DNA from: JADHLK01 sp038131695
GTDB taxonomy: Bacteria > Pseudomonadota > Alphaproteobacteria > Puniceispirillales > Puniceispirillaceae
NCBI GenBank assembly: GCA_038131695.1
Contig: JAYPQA010000018.1
Span: forward strand, 7,022 to 71,021
Length of the DNA stretch: 64,000 nt
Reading direction: 5' to 3'
In this document: positions 8,646-16,952 of the stretch, one piece after another
Numbering within the stretch: position 1 is the stretch's first letter
Layout: every line of letters begins with the position of its first letter
Position numbers and translations under genes: made by a program
Notes under the pieces: generated by a model
Told to the model about the DNA's origin: nothing
Database searches by the model: none
What the model saw: only the letters and a program-made list of their open reading frames with translations

Positions 8646-9101
8646 TCAGACCAGACTGAACAGGCTGATCTGCACGCTGCTGGCAAGGCGTCGGCCAGTG
8701 CCGACAAACAAGGTGCGATTGACATAGTGATAGCGGGGATCACCGGTTTCCAGCCTGGCATGGGTGCGCATATAATAGGCATCAGGCGGCACATCCTCGC
8801 CTCTGGCCAATGCTTCGATAATCTCTGGCGGGCCGTGCCGCAGACCATAATTGATCACCTCAATGACCGCGCCATCTTCTGTTTCCAGCGCATAGCGGGT
8901 ATCCAACTCAGCCAGCCCATCGGCAAAAATGGTTTGCCAATCTGCCCCGACAGACAGGACACGGCCCTTGATTTTGCCCTTGAATTGCCCGCCAATAATG
9001 GGGATAATGCGACGATTGCCAGCCCGGCCCTGTCCCATCTCGGTAACTGTGTCCAGCTGTGCTTCCAGTTCAATGAATTTTTCAAGTTTCGGTGGCTGCA
9101 T
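8646..9101 (-). CDS. DUF3237 family protein
   Basis: A 151-aa protein with the DUF3237 pattern: LEKFIELEAQLDTVTEMGQG at the N-terminus, RRIIPIIGGQFKG, GRVLSVGADWQTIFADGLAELDTRYALETEDGAVIEV, then RTHARLETGDPRYHYVNRTLFVGTGRR near the end. No enzymatic function is established for the family to my knowledge. Members are often found near aromatic or carboxylate catabolic genes, as here. AGAAGGGA precedes the ATG at good spacing. Confidence 0.85.
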   Translation of the reverse strand: MQPPKLEKFIELEAQLDTVTEMGQGRAGNRRIIPIIGGQFKGKIKGRVLSVGADWQTIFADGLAELDTRYALETEDGAVIEVINYGLRHGPPEIIEALARGEDVPPDAYYMRTHARLETGDPRYHYVNRTLFVGTGRRLASSVQISLFSLV

Positions 9102-9151
9102 AGTCCCTTCTCCTCATCAGCTGTGATCTTCTCCAGCATAAAGGATAGCCG

Positions 9152-10360
9152 ATGAACACTGCAAGCAGCATTGCCGAGGGCAGGCAGGCGTCAGACTGGA
9201 CCGCTATCTGGCTGTGTCTGCTGGCCGCGATGACGCTGGTGACCCATGCCGGCAAGATCGCCGGAACCGTGCCGCTGATTCAGGCAGAGCTAGGCCTCTC
9301 CCTCACCGAAACCGGTTTTCTGGTGGCCTGTTTTTCTGGTCTGGCCGCGATTACCGGGGTTAGTTTTGGGCGCTATTTACAGCGCTGGCGGCTCTGGATG
9401 CTGGCCTGTTGCGGATTGCTTTTGACCGGGTTCAGCTCGCTGCTTGCCGGCCAGACAAGCGCGTTTGAATTCTTGTTGTTCCTGCGGCTGCTTGAGGGGG
9501 CTGGCTATATGATGGGCGTGACCAGCCTGCCCGCGATTATGGTGGCTGCCGCTGCCGCCCGCCACCAGACGCTGACCATGGCGGTCTGGTCGTGTTTTGT
9601 GCCGGCCAGCCTGTCACTCACCCTGCTCGGCACGGCTTTCGGGATTGATTATTTTGGCTGGCGGGGCATTTGGGAAGTAACAGCTGGGCTGTGTCTGGTG
9701 GTTGCGCTGATCCTGTTTTTCTATTTTCGCAAATCATCTCCGCCGCCGACCATCTCAACAGAACAGCGCGATGCCAGAGAGCCGGTGCGGCGGATTTTTG
9801 AGAAGCCTGAAATCCTGCTGATGGGGCTGCTCTTCTTTTTTTATTCTATTATGTTCCAGCCTGCGATTGCCTATTTGCCCTCGCTATTTCTGGAAAATGG
9901 TGATTTTAGCCTGCGCGCCGGAACCGTGGCCACGGCGCTCTGCCTGAGCTGCAATGTGCTTGGCAATTTGACCGTTGTGCCACTTTTGCGACGGGGTTAC
10001 AGCCTGCGCCAGCTTCTGATTTTCAGCACCTCACTCAATATGATCTCCTGCGCGCTGATTTTTGTAACCGCGCTGGAGGCAGAATGGCGCCTGCTGGCAG
10101 CGATCGGGTTTCTTGGCCTGTCCGGCATCATGCCCGGGACCATCTGGGTGCGGGTTGGTATGCTGGCTGCCAATCGCCGCCAGGGCCAGCTTTTTTCCTC
10201 CTTTATTTTTCAAAGTGCCGGTCTGGGCCAGGTGCTGGGCCCGATTATGTTCACCTTGGCGGTTGATATGACCGGCAAATGGGAGGGCAGTATTTTCTTG
10301 CTGCTGCTGGCCGGAGCTGCGAGTATTGTTATCGCCGTCAAAAACCGGCCAGAAGAATAA
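9152..10360 (+). CDS. MFS transporter
   Basis: Major facilitator superfamily carrier, 402 aa, with about 12 predicted helices in two halves split by a charged loop near residues 195-215 (FYFRKSSPPPTISTEQRDAR). The first half has the MFS-like AGTVPLIQAELGLSLTETGF and GVSFGRYLQRWRLW. The cargo cannot be read from sequence. It lies 15 bp upstream of an SDR gene and is probably co-transcribed with it. Confidence 0.88.
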   Translation: MNTASSIAEGRQASDWTAIWLCLLAAMTLVTHAGKIAGTVPLIQAELGLSLTETGFLVACFSGLAAITGVSFGRYLQRWRLWMLACCGLLLTGFSSLLAGQTSAFEFLLFLRLLEGAGYMMGVTSLPAIMVAAAAARHQTLTMAVWSCFVPASLSLTLLGTAFGIDYFGWRGIWEVTAGLCLVVALILFFYFRKSSPPPTISTEQRDAREPVRRIFEKPEILLMGLLFFFYSIMFQPAIAYLPSLFLENGDFSLRAGTVATALCLSCNVLGNLTVVPLLRRGYSLRQLLIFSTSLNMISCALIFVTALEAEWRLLAAIGFLGLSGIMPGTIWVRVGMLAANRRQGQLFSSFIFQSAGLGQVLGPIMFTLAVDMTGKWEGSIFLLLLAGAASIVIAVKNRPEE

Positions 10361-10375
10361 GCAGGAGAGAGCAAG

Positions 10376-11155
10376 ATGGGTGACGTGAAAATCATTGTAA
10401 CAGGTGCCAGTTCCGGCATCGGCGCAGCCACAGCCGCCCAGCTGGCTGCCAGCGGGGCAGAGCTGGTCTTGCTGGATATGAACCAGCCGCCAGCAGACAG
10501 CCTGCACCCGTTCATTCAGGTGGATATCGCAGACCCGGCCTCAATTCAGGCTGCTGCCGGGGCGTTGCGGGCGCACGGGCCATTTCAGGGCCTGTGCAAT
10601 ATTGCCGGCATTCCCCCGCGCAGCGATAATCATCAGGCTGTTTTGCAAATCAATACGCTGGGCAATATCGCGCTGGCTGAGGCGGTTCTGGACCAACTCT
10701 CAGACGGGGCCAGCGTGGTGTCTCTTGCCTCGCGGGCCGGCTCACGCTGGCAGCAAAATCCGGAACGGGTCGCCGCGCTGCTGGACTGCCAGCTGGGCGA
10801 TGATTTGGCCCCGCTTCTGGCGCGTTTTCCGTGCTCAGAAGGCGAAGCCTATGAATGGTCAAAAGAGGGGGTGATCGTCTGGTCCATGCGCCGCTCGGTC
10901 AGCCATATCCGCAAGCTGCGCTTCAATACGGTCAGCCCGGCCGCGGTCGCCACGCCGATATTGGATCATTTCCTGAAAGCCTTTGCTGCCCGTTCCGGCC
11001 CGGCGGAAAAATATGTTGGCCGCTCAGCCAGACCAGAAGAGATTGGTGCGGCGGTCGCCTTTCTGGCCAGCCCGCAATCCAGCTGGATAAATGGGATCGA
11101 TCTGTGCATGGATGGCGGCGTTTCAGCTGATCTGCTGATGCGCGCCTATGGCTGA
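10376..11155 (+). CDS. SDR family NAD(P)-dependent oxidoreductase
   Basis: Classical short-chain dehydrogenase, 259 aa. The N-terminal nucleotide motif is TGASSGIG (residues 9-16), and the acidic residue after beta-2 (LLDMN) favours NAD. The NNAG-equivalent is CNIAG. The catalytic Tyr-x3-Lys is Y-EWS-K in EAYEWSKEGV. The C-terminus has the usual ASPQSSWINGIDLCMDGG. A longer than usual insert (SRWQQNPERVAALLDCQLGD) lies between strand 5 and the active Tyr, as in 3-alpha-hydroxysteroid dehydrogenase-like SDRs. Substrate unknown. It converges with the DUF2783 gene with a 10-bp overlap. Confidence 0.88.
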   Translation: MGDVKIIVTGASSGIGAATAAQLAASGAELVLLDMNQPPADSLHPFIQVDIADPASIQAAAGALRAHGPFQGLCNIAGIPPRSDNHQAVLQINTLGNIALAEAVLDQLSDGASVVSLASRAGSRWQQNPERVAALLDCQLGDDLAPLLARFPCSEGEAYEWSKEGVIVWSMRRSVSHIRKLRFNTVSPAAVATPILDHFLKAFAARSGPAEKYVGRSARPEEIGAAVAFLASPQSSWINGIDLCMDGGVSADLLMRAYG

Positions 11156-11361
11156 TCAGCCGGGCTGTTTGTGGGCTGTCTGGCGGCGGCGAATGCCGCG
11201 CGGAGTGTGGCTGCATCCCCTATCTGATTCATCAATATCAGGATCAGCCGGGCGTTGAGCGCAGCACTCTCAGCCTCTTCCAGCCCCTCATGCAGGGCGA
11301 TCAGATCATTATAGAGCTGATCGGGCTGTTCGGAAAAATTAAACTCGGTTTCCAAGGCCAT
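11146..11361 (-). CDS. DUF2783 family small protein
   Basis: A 71-aa acidic helical protein. The core, QLYNDLIALHEGLEEAESAA followed by LNARLILILMNQIGD and LRAAFAAAR, matches the DUF2783 pattern as I recall it. Function is unknown. Its start codon overlaps the stop of the upstream FAD monooxygenase (TAATG), so the two are translationally coupled. A second gene of the same architecture (18507-18740) sits after the other FAD monooxygenase in this window. This suggests a small partner or stability factor of these enzymes (inference). Confidence 0.8.
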   Translation of the reverse strand: MALETEFNFSEQPDQLYNDLIALHEGLEEAESAALNARLILILMNQIGDAATLRAAFAAARQPTNSPADQP

Positions 11362-12967
11362 TACACCCTCTCCGTCTGGCTGATACCGGCTTTTTGCAGC
11401 GCGTTGGACAGCTGGACAGGATCAGCGGCTTGCCAGCGGGCTGCGATATGCTGATCCGGGCGAATCAGATAATGGCCCGTGCCATAGCGGGCCGCAACAA
11501 ACCCGCCTGTATCCTGCCAGCCCCCTCTCCTATCAAGAGCGGAACCACCCCATCGGGCAGCGCATCCGGCCAAGCCTGCCCGACCGAGAGCAGCACAAAC
11601 CGCCCACCCAGCTGATTCAGCAGCCAGCCCTCTGCCCCCTGCGGCGAGGCAATCGGGGCATCTGCACAGGGGCTGCCCGGCACCATCGGGGCATCCAGCC
11701 CGGACTGATCCGCACTGGTGAGAGCAGAGCCGGACAGGCTGCAGGGCAGTGACAGGCGGCCCGGATTGACCAGACGGCGCGCAAAACCATAGGTTTCAGC
11801 CAAATCAAGCGTAGCATCCCGGAACCAGGTTTCTGCCCCCGGCTCCGGCGACATAAAGCGGGTGGACCAGCTGGAATTGCGGATATTCTCATCTGCCCCG
11901 TGAATACGCTCATCATCATAGCTGGCCAGCAAATCCGGTGCGGCTTCCCCCTTGACGATAGCCGCCAGCTTCCAGCACAGATTATCAACATCATGCAAGC
12001 CGCCATTGCCGCCCCGCGCCCCGAAAGGCGAGACAATATGGGCAGAATCGCCTGCGAAAATCACCCGGTCATGGACAAATTTTTCCAGCCGCCTGCATTG
12101 AAAACTATAGACCGACACCCAATCCAGCTTGAAAGGCCGGTCGCCGACAATTTTCTCAATGCGCGGGATCACCTTTTCCGGCTGGCGCTCCGCCTCAGCA
12201 TCCGCATCCGGGCCCAGCTGCAGGTCAATCCGGTAGATATTATCGGGCTGCTTATGTAAAAGCGCCGACTGGCCGGGGTGAAAATCCGGATTGAACCAGA
12301 ACCAGCGTTCTGACGGGAAATCGGCATCCATCACCACATCGGCTATCAAAAACCGCTCTTCAAAGGCGGTGCCGCCAAATTCCAGCCCCAGCTGCTGGCG
12401 GATCAGCGAGCGCGCGCCATCACAGGCCAGCAAATAAGCCGCCTGCAGCTGATAGCGGCCATCCTCGGTTTCCAGCTCTGCTGTCACCCCATCGCCATCC
12501 TGGCTGAGCCCGACCAGCCGGTTCTTGAAACGCAAATCGATCAAATCCGGAAAATCACGGCAGCGCTCAATCAGATATTGTTCCATGTAATATTGCTGCA
12601 AATTGATAAAGGCGGGGAATTTGTGCCCCTCTTCAGGCAGCAGATCAAATTGATAGATTTCCCGGGCGCGCCGGTAAATGCGGCCCAGCTTCCAGGTCAC
12701 CCCCTTGGCCAGCATCCGGTCAGCCACGCCAAGGCGATCCAGAATCTCCAGCGATCTCTTGGCCCAGCAAATCGCCCGGCTGCCGACCGAGACCACATTA
12801 TTGTCATCAACCAGAACCGTTGCCACACCGCTCAAGGCCAGATCAACCGCAGCCGCCAGCCCGATAGGCCCGGCCCCGACAATCAGCACTGGTGCTTGCC
12901 TTGGCGTGCCACCGGATAATTCAGGCGGGGTTACATACTCAATCGGTGCATAATCATACGGGGCCAT
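11361..12967 (-). CDS. FAD-dependent aromatic monooxygenase (split by a -1 frameshift near its 3' end)
   Basis: Class A flavin hydroxylase of the PF01494 (TfdB/MhpA/PheA-like) group, about 535 aa once repaired. The FAD dinucleotide motif is VLIVGAGPIGLAAA, the DG motif is LLACDGARSLIRQQLGLEF, and the second FAD motif is VIFAGDSAHIVSPFGARGGN. The last ~50 residues (GGFVAARYGTGHYLIRPDQH...) lie in another frame. Adding one G to the C5/G5 run at 11521-11525 joins them through GEGGWQDTGG. The start at 12967 was chosen for the AGGAGGAG just upstream. It belongs to the hmgA operon. A role making homogentisate or a related hydroquinone from a hydroxyaryl acid is inferred. Confidence 0.87.
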
Positions 12968-12987
12968 TCTCTGCTCCTCCTGCCTGC

Positions 12988-13938
12988 TCAGCCCTGCAAA
13001 TCCTGCCACATCTGCCGGTCGCGCTCAGCTGTCCAGATGCGCGGCGTATCAATGCCGCGGGCTTCATCATAGGCTCTGGCCACATTGAAAGGCAAACAAT
13101 GCTCATAAATGGCATAATCAGCAAATTTCTTGTCACACGCATCGCGCACAGCAGCAAACGCCTCTTTCAGAGAGCCGCCCTGTGCCGCAATGCTGGCGGC
13201 CGGCTGATAGGTGGAGTCCAGAAAATCGCGCGTATTGGCAATCGCCTCAGCCACCTTGTCTGCTGTATCCAGCGCCGCCCCGCGCCCCGGGGCAATCGCG
13301 GCCGGGCGGAAGGCCGCCACCTGATCCAGCGTCGCGCCCCAATCACTGAAATGCCCGTCGCCGCAATAGCAGGCTGAGTGATATTCGACAATATCACCGG
13401 TGAACAGCACCCCGGCATCCGGCACAAAGGCGACAATATCGCCTGCGGTATGGGCGCGGCCAATCTGGCGCAATTCTACCCGCCGGTTACCCAGATGCAC
13501 GCTCATCGAGCCGGAAAAGCTGATGGTTGGCCAGGTCAGGCCGGGGATGCTTTCATGCCCTTCAAACAGGCGCGGAAAGCGGGCAAATTCGCTGTCCCAA
13601 TCCTCTTGTCCCCGCTCATGGATCATGGCAAGTGCAGTGTCAGAGGCAATCACCTCAGACGCGGCAAAGGCAGAGGCGCCCAGCACCCGCACCGCATGAT
13701 AATGCGAGAGCACAACATGTTTTATCGGCTTGTCGGTGACCGTGCGGATTTGCTCGACCACCTTGTCCGCCAGGCGCGGGGTGGCCTGGGCATCAATCAC
13801 CATCACCGAATCATCGCCGATAATCACCCCGCTATTGGGATCGCCCTCAGCTGTAAAGGCATAGAGATCGCGGCCAATCTCGGTAAAGCTGATTTGTTTT
13901 TCCGTCATATCGCCCTGTGAGGCAAATTGCTTAGCCAT
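12988..13938 (-). CDS. MBL-fold metallo-hydrolase with a non-canonical metal motif
   Basis: Metallo-beta-lactamase-fold protein, 316 aa. The first motif reads SHYHAVRVLGAS, i.e. H-x-H without the usual D-H pair. Downstream it keeps a His (GRAHTAGD) and the Asp of LFTGDIVEY, while the usual PGHG reads PGRG. I recall this variant as typical of a subfamily that travels with FAD monooxygenases and DUF2783 proteins; I could not check that. The start at 13938 has GGAGGAAG upstream and overlaps the preceding hydrolase by 8 bp. It may hydrolyse a ring-derived lactone or thioester, or may not be a hydrolase at all. Confidence 0.85.
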   Translation of the reverse strand: MAKQFASQGDMTEKQISFTEIGRDLYAFTAEGDPNSGVIIGDDSVMVIDAQATPRLADKVVEQIRTVTDKPIKHVVLSHYHAVRVLGASAFAASEVIASDTALAMIHERGQEDWDSEFARFPRLFEGHESIPGLTWPTISFSGSMSVHLGNRRVELRQIGRAHTAGDIVAFVPDAGVLFTGDIVEYHSACYCGDGHFSDWGATLDQVAAFRPAAIAPGRGAALDTADKVAEAIANTRDFLDSTYQPAASIAAQGGSLKEAFAAVRDACDKKFADYAIYEHCLPFNVARAYDEARGIDTPRIWTAERDRQMWQDLQG

Positions 13939-14947
13939 GGCCTTCCTCCACCCGGTTTTCTATCCGGCCAAATATAGATTGGCCCTGTTCATCATGTATT
14001 TCAATCCCGACCTGATCCCCAAATTGCAAAAATCCGGTTTTCGGGCTGCCATTCAAGATTGTTTCCACCATCCGGATTTCAGCCAGGCAACTATAGCCGC
14101 GCCCGCCCTCGCTAACCGGACGGCCCGGCCCGCCATCGGCCCCCTTGTTGGAGATGGTCCCGGAGCCAATAATCGCCCCGGCCCCCAGCCGTCTGGATTT
14201 CGCGGCATGGGCAATCAGCTCATACATGGAAAAGGTCATCTCATCGCCGGCATGGGCGCGCCCCAGCGGCGCACCATTTACATCTGCTTCCATCACCAGA
14301 TGCAGCTTGCCATCCTGCCAGGCCGGGCCCAGCTCATCCGGGGTGACCGCGACCGGCGAGAAGCTGGTTGCCGGTTTTGACTGGAAAAAGCCGAATCCCT
14401 TGCCCAGCTCAGCCGGAATCAGATTGCGCAGCGAGACATCATTGACCAGCATCACCAGCTTGACATGGCTGGCCGCCTGTTGCGGGCTGACCCCCATCGG
14501 CACATCATCCGTGATCACCGCTATCTCAGCTTCCAGATCAATCCCCCAGCTGGTATCTGGCAGGCGAATCGCCCCGCGCGGCGGGATGAAATCATCAGAG
14601 GCCCCCTGATAGATCAATGGATCTGTCCAGAAGCTGTCCGGCATTTCTGCCCCGCGCGCCTTGCGCACCAGCTCCACATGATTGACATAGGCTGACCCGT
14701 CCGCCCATTGATAGGCGCGCGGCAAGGGCACATGACAGGCCGCCTGATCAAAAGGCTGGCTGTCTGCCTCGCCCGATTGCAGGGCGGCAAAGCGGGCGGC
14801 CAGCAGCGGTTCTGTCTCCTGCCAGCTATCCAGAGCTGCCTGCAGCGTCGGGGCAATATCCCGGGCCGTTGTCATGCGGGCCAGGTCGCGGCTGACCACA
14901 ACCAGCTGCCCGTCGCGGCTGCCATCATGCAAACTTGCCAGTTTCAT
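13931..14947 (-). CDS. Fumarylacetoacetate hydrolase family protein
   Basis: FAH-superfamily hydrolase, 338 aa. It has the metal-site region GIDLEAEIAVI, the substrate-pocket MLVNDVSLRNLIPAELGKGF and FQSKPATSFSP, and the C-terminal GAIIGSGTISNKG. Directly downstream of hmgA (28 bp), it is the expected third enzyme of homogentisate breakdown, cleaving fumarylacetoacetate to fumarate and acetoacetate. No maleylacetoacetate isomerase gene is in the cluster, so direct hydrolysis of the maleyl isomer is an alternative. The start at 14947 is supported by GGAAGGAAG; the longer upstream frame is not. Confidence 0.9.
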   Translation of the reverse strand: MKLASLHDGSRDGQLVVVSRDLARMTTARDIAPTLQAALDSWQETEPLLAARFAALQSGEADSQPFDQAACHVPLPRAYQWADGSAYVNHVELVRKARGAEMPDSFWTDPLIYQGASDDFIPPRGAIRLPDTSWGIDLEAEIAVITDDVPMGVSPQQAASHVKLVMLVNDVSLRNLIPAELGKGFGFFQSKPATSFSPVAVTPDELGPAWQDGKLHLVMEADVNGAPLGRAHAGDEMTFSMYELIAHAAKSRRLGAGAIIGSGTISNKGADGGPGRPVSEGGRGYSCLAEIRMVETILNGSPKTGFLQFGDQVGIEIHDEQGQSIFGRIENRVEEGHG

Positions 14948-14975
14948 CTCTTCCTTCCCTTCTGCCCGGCGGGCC

Positions 14976-16346
14976 CTAGCCCTTGATGCCCAGCCCGTCC
15001 CAACAGGCGGCGTAATCAGGCTGCAAACTCTTGTGACTGGCCGCAAAGTCGGTCACGATTTGCGGCAATCTGGTCTCAAACATAAAGGCCAGCGTATCGG
15101 TCAGCTTGACCGGCTGCAACGCCGCATTGGAGGCCTTGTCAAACGCATCCAGGTCCGGCCCGTGCGGCAACATCATCGTATGCAGGCTGGTGCCGCCCGG
15201 CACAAACCCCTCTTCCTTGGCATCATATTGCCCGTAAATCAGCCCCATCAGCTCTGACATGATATTGCGGTGATACCAGGGCGGGCGGAAAGTATTTTCC
15301 GCCACCATCCAGCGCTCCGGGAAAATGACAAAATCCACATTCGCCGTCCCGGCTGTCTCAGACGGGGCGGTCAGCACGGTAAAGATAGACGGGTCCGGAT
15401 GGTCAAAGGCAATCGCCCCCACTGGCGAGAAAGTCCGCAAATCATAGCAATAGGGCGCATAATTGCCATGCCAGGCCACCACATCCAGCGGACTGTGGGC
15501 AATCTCGGTCACATGAAAGCCGCCGCACCATTTCCAAATAATTTGATGCGGGCTGTCTGCCTCTTCAAAGGCGGCGACCGGGGTTTTGAAATCGCGTGGA
15601 TTGGCCAGGCAATTTGCCCCAATGGGCCCGCGATCCGGCAGCGTGAAAGGCGCCCCGTAATTCTCGCAAATATAGCCTCTGGCCAGCTCATCCATCAGCC
15701 GGATCTTGGCCTTCATGCCGCGCGGCAGCACCGCTATCCAGCCGGGCGCAACCTGCATCACGCCCATTTCGGTAAAAATATCCAGCCCGCCCAGCTGCGG
15801 CACAATCAGCATCTCAGCATCGGCATTGACCAGCACCCGATCCGTCATGGATTTATTACAGGCATAAAGATGCGCGGCCATGCCGGTCTGGCCGGTCACA
15901 TCCCCGGCCAGCGTCCAGCTGCGAATCCCGTCCAGAAAATCAGTCGGCCGATCCGGCATTTCCAGCGGGTTCCAGCGATATTGCCCCAGCGCCAGCCCGG
16001 CAGGCGGCTTGCCCGGAGCCGACAGCCAATAGGGCATATCCATCTGGCTGAAACGGGTGATATGGCTGACTGACGGGCGGCGGCGATACAGCCAGGACCG
16101 CTCATTGGTCGCGCGCGGGGCCGTAAAAGGAGAGCCGCTCAGCTGCTCGGCATAGAGACCAAAGGCACATTTCTGCGGCGAATTCTGCCCCTGCGGCAAA
16201 GCCCCTTCCAGCGCCTCAGTCTCAAAATCATTGCCAAAACCCGGCATCATCATTTGGGGCATCATTTGGGGCGTGATTTGGGGCCCTGCTTGCGCGCGCG
16301 CTTGCGGCCCGCCTGCTGCTGCCCCCTGCAATTTCCTGTTGCTCAT
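14976..16346 (-). CDS. hmgA: Homogentisate 1,2-dioxygenase
   Basis: Fe(II) ring-cleaving dioxygenase converting homogentisate to maleylacetoacetate, 456 aa. The iron site is visible as YHRNIMSELMG (His and Glu) and GGTSLHTMMLPHGPD (His). The active-site base region is DVVAWHGNYAPYCYD. The N-terminus is about 30 residues longer than needed and is Gln/Pro/Met-rich (PQITPQMMPQMMMP), encoded by three 12-bp tandem repeats at 16248-16283. AAGGAGG before the ATG at 16346 supports this long form. It leads the leftward operon and lies beside the MarR-type palindrome. Confidence 0.96.
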   Translation of the reverse strand: MSNRKLQGAAAGGPQARAQAGPQITPQMMPQMMMPGFGNDFETEALEGALPQGQNSPQKCAFGLYAEQLSGSPFTAPRATNERSWLYRRRPSVSHITRFSQMDMPYWLSAPGKPPAGLALGQYRWNPLEMPDRPTDFLDGIRSWTLAGDVTGQTGMAAHLYACNKSMTDRVLVNADAEMLIVPQLGGLDIFTEMGVMQVAPGWIAVLPRGMKAKIRLMDELARGYICENYGAPFTLPDRGPIGANCLANPRDFKTPVAAFEEADSPHQIIWKWCGGFHVTEIAHSPLDVVAWHGNYAPYCYDLRTFSPVGAIAFDHPDPSIFTVLTAPSETAGTANVDFVIFPERWMVAENTFRPPWYHRNIMSELMGLIYGQYDAKEEGFVPGGTSLHTMMLPHGPDLDAFDKASNAALQPVKLTDTLAFMFETRLPQIVTDFAASHKSLQPDYAACWDGLGIKG

Positions 16347-16361
16347 GCCAGCCTCCTTATG

Positions 16362-16387
16362 TTATTAGTTGCATTTGTAACCAATAA
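16362..16387. promoter_or_regulatory. 26-bp MarR-type operator palindrome
   Basis: Arms TTATTAGTTGC (16362-16372) and GTAACCAATAA (16377-16387) pair at 9 of 11 positions around a 4-bp spacer. Size and symmetry suit a MarR-family dimer site. It lies 16 bp upstream of the hmgA start and 29 bp before the MarR gene at 16416. One bound dimer could therefore block both directions. Function is inferred from position and symmetry. Confidence 0.7.
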
Positions 16388-16415
16388 CGGCAAAAAAGGC
16401 AAGGGCTTTCCGGCT

Positions 16416-16952
16416 ATGGGCAAACAGGGGAAAAAGGGCGATTTTCAGCTGCTGCGTTTTCTGCCCTATCTGCTGCTTCAGGCAGCTGAGCAGACGGGTG
16501 AGGGATTTGCCAGCCGCTATCGCACCAGCCACAATATCAGCCGCACGCAATGGCGTATCCTCTCGCATCTGGGCGAGGCCGGAGAGCTGACGGCCAGCCA
16601 GATTTGCAGCTCTGCCCGCCTGCACAAGACCGAGGTTAGCCGCGCGGTTGCCAGGCTGGAGGCGCGGGGATGGCTGACCCGCCGCATTGACCGCACAGAC
16701 AGGCGCGCCGCGCCGCTGCAGCTCACCCCTACCGGCCGGGAAGTCTTTTACGATCTGACGGAGGCTGCCACCGCCTTTCAGGCAGAATTGGCCAGCCGGG
16801 CCGGGCCGGACTTGCTGGAGGCGTTGATAGAGCCTTTGACACTTCTGGCTGAACTGCCAAAACAGCAAGCGGCAAACCGTTCAAAATCATCTCAAAAAAA
16901 CCAGACTGGCGCAGAACCAGATGAAAGGGAGTCCTCCTTTGGCAAAGTCTGA
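16416..16952 (+). CDS. MarR family transcriptional regulator
   Basis: Winged-helix repressor-type protein, 178 aa. The MarR core is FASRYRTSHNISRTQWRILS, then LTASQICSSARLHKTEVSRA (recognition helix), ARLEARGWLTRRIDRTDRRA (wing) and LQLTPTGREVF. Divergent from hmgA across a 26-bp palindrome, it is the likely aromatic-acid-sensing repressor of both flanking operons (inference). The start at 16416 gives normal family length; an in-frame ATG at 16359 would place coding sequence over the operator. The C-terminal tail (NRSKSSQKNQTGAEPDERES) is polar and probably disordered. It overlaps the next gene's possible ATG start. Confidence 0.88.
   Translation: MGKQGKKGDFQLLRFLPYLLLQAAEQTGEGFASRYRTSHNISRTQWRILSHLGEAGELTASQICSSARLHKTEVSRAVARLEARGWLTRRIDRTDRRAAPLQLTPTGREVFYDLTEAATAFQAELASRAGPDLLEALIEPLTLLAELPKQQAANRSKSSQKNQTGAEPDERESSFGKV

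Noticed and set aside
15270..16073. 267-aa plus-strand frame opposite hmgA
   Set aside because: It overlaps fully with homogentisate dioxygenase and reads as a His/Arg/Pro-rich antisense product.
16254..16415. Longer start for the MarR gene (16254 or 16359)
   Set aside because: Either would place coding sequence over the palindromic operator and the start of hmgA, without a ribosome site; 16416 gives the usual family length.
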